Source of the DNA: an uncultured Candidatus Soleaferrea sp. | GTDB lineage: Bacteria; Bacillota; Clostridia; Oscillospirales; Ruminococcaceae | Assembly (NCBI GenBank): GCA_934527325.1 | Contig: CAKTAG010000006.1 | Location: 1 to 30,967, forward strand | Length of the DNA: 30,967 bases | Direction: 5' to 3' | Shown here: positions 26,119-30,967 of the stretch, in pieces | Position numbering within the stretch: position 1 is the first letter of the stretch | Layout of the letters: the number at the start of each line of letters is the position of its first letter | The notes under the pieces: model-generated | Database searches by the model: none | The model's input: the letters and a program-made list of their open reading frames with translations, nothing else | What the model was told of the DNA's origin: nothing | Made by a program: the position numbers and the translations under genes

Positions 26119-26931
26119 CTAAAATAATATTTTTTCAAATTTATCTATAATAAATAACAGCACAAAAAACACAAATATCAAGCTTGAAATAATTACATCA
26201 TTTTTATGTAAATTAAGTTGTTTCATTGATGTTTTACCTTTTCCACCATTGTAACATCTACATTCCATAGCAACTGCTAATTCTTCTGCAGCTCTAAAAG
26301 CAGATATAAACAAAGGTATTATAACAGGAATAAAAGATTTTACTCTTTGAAATATATTTCCTGTATCTATTTTTGCACCTCTAGCTTTCTGTGCTAACAT
26401 AATTTTATCAGTTTCTTGAATCAATGTAGGTACAAATCTTAAAGATATTGTCATCATCATAGCAATATCGTTAACAGGTATTTTAAAAAATTTAAGCGGT
26501 TTCATTAATTTTTCCAAAGCATAAGTCAACTCTATAGGTGAGGTTGTATAGGTTAATAATGCCGATACAGCTACCATATTTACTACCCTTATAATAAGTA
26601 CAATAGCTAAAAATACCCCTTCTTTAGATATTGAAAACTTCCAAAAATTAAAAATTATATTCCCCTTTGTAAAAAACATATTAATTACAGATGTAAATAT
26701 AATTATAAATAATAATGGTTTTATACTTTTTAATATTAATTTTAAAGGTATTTTAGCAAGCTTGTAAGATATTAAAATAAAACACATAGTTAAAATTAAA
26801 GTTAAAATATTAGTTAACATAAATAAAACAACAACAAAACAAATTACCAACAAAATTTTAACGCGAGGGTCTAGCTCATGAACAATAGAATCTTTTGGAA
26901 AAAACTGACCTATCGTTATATCTTTTATCAT
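26119..26931 (-). CDS. ecfT: Energy-coupling factor transporter transmembrane protein EcfT
   Basis: EcfT couples the ABC ATPases EcfA1/A2 to substrate-binding S components for vitamin and metal uptake. This 270-residue protein starts GQFFPKDSIVHELDPRVKIL, has five or so hydrophobic helices, and shows the two Arg-containing coupling motifs (AQKARGAKI and AMECRCYNGG) that contact the ATPases. It lies 13 bases after rseP. No ecfA1/ecfA2 or S-component gene is in the window, so the ATPases must be encoded elsewhere. Confidence 0.94.
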   Translation of the reverse strand: MIKDITIGQFFPKDSIVHELDPRVKILLVICFVVVLFMLTNILTLILTMCFILISYKLAKIPLKLILKSIKPLLFIIIFTSVINMFFTKGNIIFNFWKFSISKEGVFLAIVLIIRVVNMVAVSALLTYTTSPIELTYALEKLMKPLKFFKIPVNDIAMMMTISLRFVPTLIQETDKIMLAQKARGAKIDTGNIFQRVKSFIPVIIPLFISAFRAAEELAVAMECRCYNGGKGKTSMKQLNLHKNDVIISSLIFVFFVLLFIIDKFEKILF

Positions 26932-26944
26932 TATATATTTATCC

Positions 26945-27985
26945 TCAACTTCTATTAAGCAACTTAATTATATCATTATAAGTAATAATAATAGCAAATA
27001 ACATAAATAATGCAAAACCTATTAAATGTATATAACCTTCCCACTTTTGGTTAATAGGTTTTTTTCTACAAATTTCAATTAATAAAAACATTATTCTACC
27101 GCCATCTAGTGCAGGTAATGGTAACAAATTAAAAATCCCCAAGTTAACTGTAATCATTACAACAAAGCTTATTAAACTTTTTATTCCCGTAGATGACACA
27201 GTAGCCATTAATTGTACTATTTGAACCGGACCAGCAAAAGCTTTTAAATCATATTTTCCGCTTAACATGCCATATAAAGAAACAAATACAAATTTTACAT
27301 CCGAAATAACACTATTAAAAGAATAATTTATAACACTAGCAATTGTTTTATTTTTTAACCCCATTTCAAAATCTAAAAATGCAAACTTCACATTATTCTC
27401 TTCATCACTTATAACAGGGAATTTAACATCTTTGATTTTTAAAATTTCACCACTTCTATCTACAACTACATCAGTTACACCATCTGGTATCTCTAAAAAA
27501 ATATATTTCAAATCTCTATTAGTTTTTAATTTGTAATCACCTATTTTTAAAATTTTATCCCCTACTTTAAGCCCACATGAGTTACTTATAGCATCTTCTT
27601 TAAATTTAGTAATCTCCATATTAGGCAATTGCTTAACAGAACTAACTAAACATAACATTAAAATAAAACCTAAAAATATATTCATAAAAGCCCCTGCTAA
27701 AACTACCAACAACCTTTGCCAAGCTGGTTTGTTAGAAAAAGCCCGTTCATTCTCACTCGGTTTATCTTCTCCATCCATTTTAACATATCCACCAATTGGC
27801 AACATTCTTACTGAATATAAAGTTTCACCCTTCTTAAACCCAAATAACTTAGGCCCCATACCAATAGCAAATTCATCTATTTTTATTTTGCAAAATTTAG
27901 CAACACTATAATGGCCTAATTCATGAATAAAAATAAGTAGCCCAAAAACCACTATAGCAATTAAAATCGTTACAATAAAACCCAA
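26945..27985 (-). CDS. rseP: RIP site-2 zinc metalloprotease RseP/RasP
   Basis: This intramembrane protease cleaves anti-sigma factors and remnant signal peptides. It has 346 residues with the zinc motif HELGH (His21, Glu22, His25) in the first helix, a single PDZ domain (about 115-185, CGLKVGDKILKIGDY), further helices, and the third ligand motif PALDGGRIM near residue 295. The start is a TTG placed directly after the dxr TAA with only a weak GGTG upstream, so translation is probably coupled to dxr. The N-terminal alignment supports this start. Confidence 0.95.
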   Translation of the reverse strand: MGFIVTILIAIVVFGLLIFIHELGHYSVAKFCKIKIDEFAIGMGPKLFGFKKGETLYSVRMLPIGGYVKMDGEDKPSENERAFSNKPAWQRLLVVLAGAFMNIFLGFILMLCLVSSVKQLPNMEITKFKEDAISNSCGLKVGDKILKIGDYKLKTNRDLKYIFLEIPDGVTDVVVDRSGEILKIKDVKFPVISDEENNVKFAFLDFEMGLKNKTIASVINYSFNSVISDVKFVFVSLYGMLSGKYDLKAFAGPVQIVQLMATVSSTGIKSLISFVVMITVNLGIFNLLPLPALDGGRIMFLLIEICRKKPINQKWEGYIHLIGFALFMLFAIIITYNDIIKLLNRS

Positions 27986-29128
27986 TTAAAACACCATTTT
28001 CTTTACAAAATTTCTTACCTTTTCATCTACTTCAAATATATCTTTTAATGTAAAATTTTCAATTTCTTTATGCTCATCTATTGCAGATTTTACCAAAACG
28101 TCAATATCAGTAAATTTAATTTTACCTAATAAAAACATCTCAACAGCCTCTTCATTAGCAGCATTTAAAACACATGGGTACACATTTCCTTTTTTTGCTA
28201 CATCTATAGCTAAATTCAAAGATTTAAATGTCTCAAAATCTGGTTTATCAAAAGAAAGATTTTTTAAATTATAAAAATCAATTTTGTTTATTGTATTTAC
28301 AACACGGTGTGGATAAAAAATTGCATATTGTATCGGTAACCTCATATCTGGAACAGATAGTTGTGCAATAACAGAACCATCTATAAATTGTACCATAGAA
28401 TGTATTACACTTTCTTTATGTATAACAATATCTATATTTTCAGGTTTTACACCAAATAATACCGAGGCTTCTATTAATTCTAAACCTTTATTCATCATAG
28501 TGGCCGAATCTATTGAAATTTTTTTACCCATAGACCAATTTGGATGATTAACCGCTTGTTCCACAGATACATTTTTTAATTCTAATCTGTTTTTGCCAAA
28601 AAATGGCCCACCTGAAGCAGTAAGTATAATCTTATCTATACTTCTTTTTGAATTTCCTTCTAATATTTGAAAAATAGCTGAATGTTCACTATCTATTGGT
28701 AACAACTGGTTGTTAAATTGAATTTTTTCAGTTAACAAACTTCCAGCAACAACCAAACTTTCCTTGTTAGCTAACCCTAGAGTTTTTCCTGCCTCTATAG
28801 CTGCCAATGTTGGTTTTAAACCCGCCATTCCTATTATTGCGTTTACAACCATATCAGCTTTAGCAATTGCTGCTAGCTCACAAAGGCTTTCTTCCCCAGC
28901 CAATACTTTAACATTAGTATCATGCAATCTTAATTTTAAATCTTTGTATAAGTTTTTATTTGCAATAGAAACATATTCAGGTTTAAATAACCTAGCCTGA
29001 GACTCTAATAAACCGACATTAAATTTTGCTGATAAAGCCAATATATTCAAATTATGTTTAGCAGCAATATCAAGCGTTTGAGTTCCAATTGAACCTGTTG
29101 AACCCAACAAAACTATATTTTTATGCAA
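27986..29128 (-). CDS. dxr: 1-deoxy-D-xylulose 5-phosphate reductoisomerase (Dxr/IspC)
   Basis: Dxr converts DXP to MEP with NADPH, the first committed step of the MEP pathway and the target of fosmidomycin. The protein has 380 residues. It has the NADPH-binding LLGSTGSIGTQTLD, ANKESLVVAG, the substrate/metal motif PIDSEHSAIFQ, the flexible-loop HPNWSMGKK and DSATMMNKGLELIEA. A GTG at 29134 is open, but AGAGG lies almost on it. The TTG at 29128 has AGAGG 7 bases upstream and gives the family-typical N-terminus, so I use it. A 93-base gap precedes it. ispG, commonly after rseP, is absent. Confidence 0.95.
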   Translation of the reverse strand: MHKNIVLLGSTGSIGTQTLDIAAKHNLNILALSAKFNVGLLESQARLFKPEYVSIANKNLYKDLKLRLHDTNVKVLAGEESLCELAAIAKADMVVNAIIGMAGLKPTLAAIEAGKTLGLANKESLVVAGSLLTEKIQFNNQLLPIDSEHSAIFQILEGNSKRSIDKIILTASGGPFFGKNRLELKNVSVEQAVNHPNWSMGKKISIDSATMMNKGLELIEASVLFGVKPENIDIVIHKESVIHSMVQFIDGSVIAQLSVPDMRLPIQYAIFYPHRVVNTINKIDFYNLKNLSFDKPDFETFKSLNLAIDVAKKGNVYPCVLNAANEEAVEMFLLGKIKFTDIDVLVKSAIDEHKEIENFTLKDIFEVDEKVRNFVKKMVF

Positions 29129-29221
29129 AATCACACCTCTTTTACATATATATTATTTTACCATAATTATAATTACCATGCAAGTAAATAGAATACTAAA
29201 AAATCAACATTAAGAACATAA

Positions 29222-30133
29222 TTAGTTTATTTCAACAACAACCAACTGTGGCCTATTAAACAACCTTATAGGTATTATACTATTTCCTAAACCTCTACTT
29301 ATTATTAAAGTTGAATTTTTTACAACATGCACACCTTCTGCATATTTAGGTAGTAATCCTTCTTCATGAGAAAAAATACCACCTATAAACGGAATTCTTA
29401 TTTGCCCCCCATGTTCATGACCAGAAAAAACATAGTCAATATCATAATTTTTATAAGAAAAGTATCCATTTAAAGCAAAATCTGTTGGGTAATGATCCAA
29501 TATTATTTTTAAGCCATTTTTGTTTTCAAAATTTTTAACCATGTTGTTTATTGTCACGTCTTTGTAATCTGTGTTATCTACACCTAAAATATTAATATTA
29601 GTATCACCTACTTTTACAGTTTTTTCTTCGTTTATTAATAATTCAACATTTGCGTTATTAACTATTTGCTTAAATCTTGAAAAACCATCATCAAATTTTT
29701 CAAAAACATGCTCGTGGTTACCTAACACAAAATAAGTTGGTGCTAATGGTTGTATTCTTTTTAAAGTTTTCATTATATAATCTAAATTTGCATTATATAT
29801 ACTTAAACTTTTGTCATTTAAAATTTTCATTTTGTCACTAGAAAAAGATGCTATATCTCCAGTAATAAAAATTAAATCTGGTTTTTCATTTTTTATTTTT
29901 TTTATTAAATTTTTATTATTCTTTCCAAAATATTTTTGATGTAAATCAGATATATGTACTATTTTTACTTTATTTTGGGCATTATAATTTTTAAACTTGT
30001 AATACGTAAGTTGTATTTCATTATTGCTATTATATATAAAAACCAAAATTGTAACTATAAACAAAAAAAATACTATTAAAAAAATTTTTACTTTTTTGTT
30101 TACTACTTTTTTACTAGTACTTACTTGCTCCAT
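29222..30133 (-). CDS. Membrane-anchored calcineurin-like metallophosphoesterase
   Basis: The protein has 303 residues with a basic N-terminus, one signal-anchor helix (about 16-35) and a metallophosphoesterase domain predicted to be outside the cell. The five-motif pattern is complete: HISDLH (Asp63, His65), FITGDIA, VLGNHEH, ILDHYP and SGHEHGGQ. It resembles the YkuE/YaeI group, some members of which act on lipid A precursor-like or other phosphodiesters; the substrate here is unknown. The ATG has GGGGG about 9 bases upstream. It lies 19 bases after mutL. Confidence 0.87.
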   Translation of the reverse strand: MEQVSTSKKVVNKKVKIFLIVFFLFIVTILVFIYNSNNEIQLTYYKFKNYNAQNKVKIVHISDLHQKYFGKNNKNLIKKIKNEKPDLIFITGDIASFSSDKMKILNDKSLSIYNANLDYIMKTLKRIQPLAPTYFVLGNHEHVFEKFDDGFSRFKQIVNNANVELLINEEKTVKVGDTNINILGVDNTDYKDVTINNMVKNFENKNGLKIILDHYPTDFALNGYFSYKNYDIDYVFSGHEHGGQIRIPFIGGIFSHEEGLLPKYAEGVHVVKNSTLIISRGLGNSIIPIRLFNRPQLVVVEIN

Positions 30134-30152
30134 ATAAAAATACCCCCTTTTA

Positions 30153-30967
30153 TTACCTTAAAAATTGTTTTTCAATATCTCTTTTTTTTATAGTAAAAAA
30201 TATTGGCCTACCATGTGGGCAATTTTTTAAGTTTAAATTATTCTCTAAAGTATTAACTAACTCTTCAAGTTCAATTTTGTCAGTTTTATCTCCAGCTTTT
30301 ATTGCCGCTTTACATGCAACTGTGTAATATAAATTATCTATAACTTTAGAAGTTACATTATTTTTACATCTAATCATATCAGTTATAATATCGTTAATTA
30401 TATCTGCTATGTTAAATCCATCCAATATAATCGGTATTTCTCTAACTATAACCGCTTTTTCACCAAAATCTTCAACTAAAAAACCTATATTTTCAAATAC
30501 CTCTATGTTATCTATTACTAACTGATATTCTGTTAACCCCAAGTTAATCACTTCTGGTGTTAACATTACCTGCCTTTCATTTTTAGTTCTACCATTTTTT
30601 ATTTTTTCATATATTATCCTCTCATGTGCTGCATGTTTATCAATAAAAATAATATCATTGCCTTTTTCTATAATAATATAAGTTTTAAAAACTTCACCTA
30701 TAAACTTGCTTGTACTTTCAACTTTAAATAACTCTTTTTGCAACACTATATCTTCTGCTTTACATTCACTTTTATTTTTAACGTTTTCGTCAATGTTGCA
30801 ATTATTTTCACAAACCACATTATCAACAACTTGAATTGTCGGTTCTTTTTCATTTATTTCATTTTGTTTTATTTCTTTTTCGTTTATTTCATTTTCTAAT
30901 TTTTTTGCAGTTTTAGCAACTTCTTCTACTAAATTTTTAAAATCACTTAAACTACTATCAGTATAAT
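30153..30967 (-). CDS. mutL: DNA mismatch repair protein MutL, C-terminal part (cut by window end)
   Basis: The frame is open to the right edge, so only the linker and C-terminal dimerisation/endonuclease domain are in the window (about 270 residues); the N-terminal ATPase lies outside. The nuclease metal-binding motif DKHAAHERIIYE is intact, as are ACKAAIKAGDK and the C-terminal CPHGRP, so this is an endonuclease-type MutL as in Bacillus. The linker is low-complexity and contains a 10-residue duplication (NEINEKEIKQ, then NEINEKEPTI). A GTG at 30818 is only an internal codon, not the start. Confidence 0.93.
   Translation of the reverse strand, partial: YTDSSLSDFKNLVEEVAKTAKKLENEINEKEIKQNEINEKEPTIQVVDNVVCENNCNIDENVKNKSECKAEDIVLQKELFKVESTSKFIGEVFKTYIIIEKGNDIIFIDKHAAHERIIYEKIKNGRTKNERQVMLTPEVINLGLTEYQLVIDNIEVFENIGFLVEDFGEKAVIVREIPIILDGFNIADIINDIITDMIRCKNNVTSKVIDNLYYTVACKAAIKAGDKTDKIELEELVNTLENNLNLKNCPHGRPIFFTIKKRDIEKQFLR
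30843..30895 (-). repeat. 30-base tandem duplication in the mutL linker
   Basis: Bases 30843-30865 and 30873-30895 are identical at 22 of 23 positions with a 30-base period. In the mutL frame this repeats the residues NEINEKE. The period is a multiple of three, so the frame is kept. Confidence 0.8.

Overview
The window looks like a chromosomal segment of a low-GC, Gram-positive, probably endospore-forming Clostridia-type anaerobe. The reasons are a strongly AT-rich sequence (by eye below about 30% GC), consensus AGGAG-type ribosome binding sites, several TTG/GTG starts, a PdaA-type (spore cortex) deacetylase, a PASTA-domain kinase with its PP2C phosphatase, an IreB-family protein, a CdaA/CdaR c-di-AMP module and an MEP isoprenoid pathway. 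I cannot name a genus.

Layout. Bases 1-114 are the 3' end of a plus-strand gene that enters from the left. It is followed by a small GC-rich hairpin and a very long bidirectional terminator (171-227). Minus-strand genes for a lipoprotein PdaA-like deacetylase, an Sfp-type phosphopantetheinyl transferase and MurA follow, with a clear terminator after murA. A 63-residue single-pass membrane protein (minus) is divergent from a solitary 7.4-kb plus-strand gene for a cyclic beta-1,2-glucan synthase-type polyprotein (GT84 + glucoamylase-like cyclisation domain + GH94). From 11.5 kb to the right edge everything is on the minus strand in one tightly packed run. In transcription order it is mutL (cut by the window edge) - membrane-anchored phosphoesterase - dxr - rseP - ecfT - truA - cdaA - cdaR - ispDF - pheS - pheT - ireB - rlmN - stp - prkC - rsgA - YczE-like membrane protein - ftsQ. 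Gaps are mostly under 100 bases (111 before stp, about 120 before rsgA), with several stop/start overlaps.

How it works together. The run is a housekeeping super-operon weighted towards the cell envelope: isoprenoid precursors for undecaprenyl phosphate (dxr, ispDF), site-2 protease (rseP), c-di-AMP synthesis and its regulator (cdaA, cdaR), Ser/Thr phospho-signalling (stp, prkC, ireB) and division (ftsQ). In other Firmicutes IreB/ReoM is a substrate of the PASTA kinase and controls MurA stability. Here ireB sits one gene away from stp-prkC, and murA lies 11 kb further on.

Most unusual points: the rsgA reading frame continues upstream of its first in-frame ATG with clear RsgA homology, but the ATG that has the ribosome binding site is one base out of frame; ireB is linked to the kinase/phosphatase locus; a giant cyclic-glucan synthase stands alone, tail-to-tail with ftsQ with only 7 bases between the stop codons; and an unexplained GC-rich hairpin lies at 145-161. 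I found no CRISPR array, insertion sequence, tRNA, rRNA or recognisable riboswitch.
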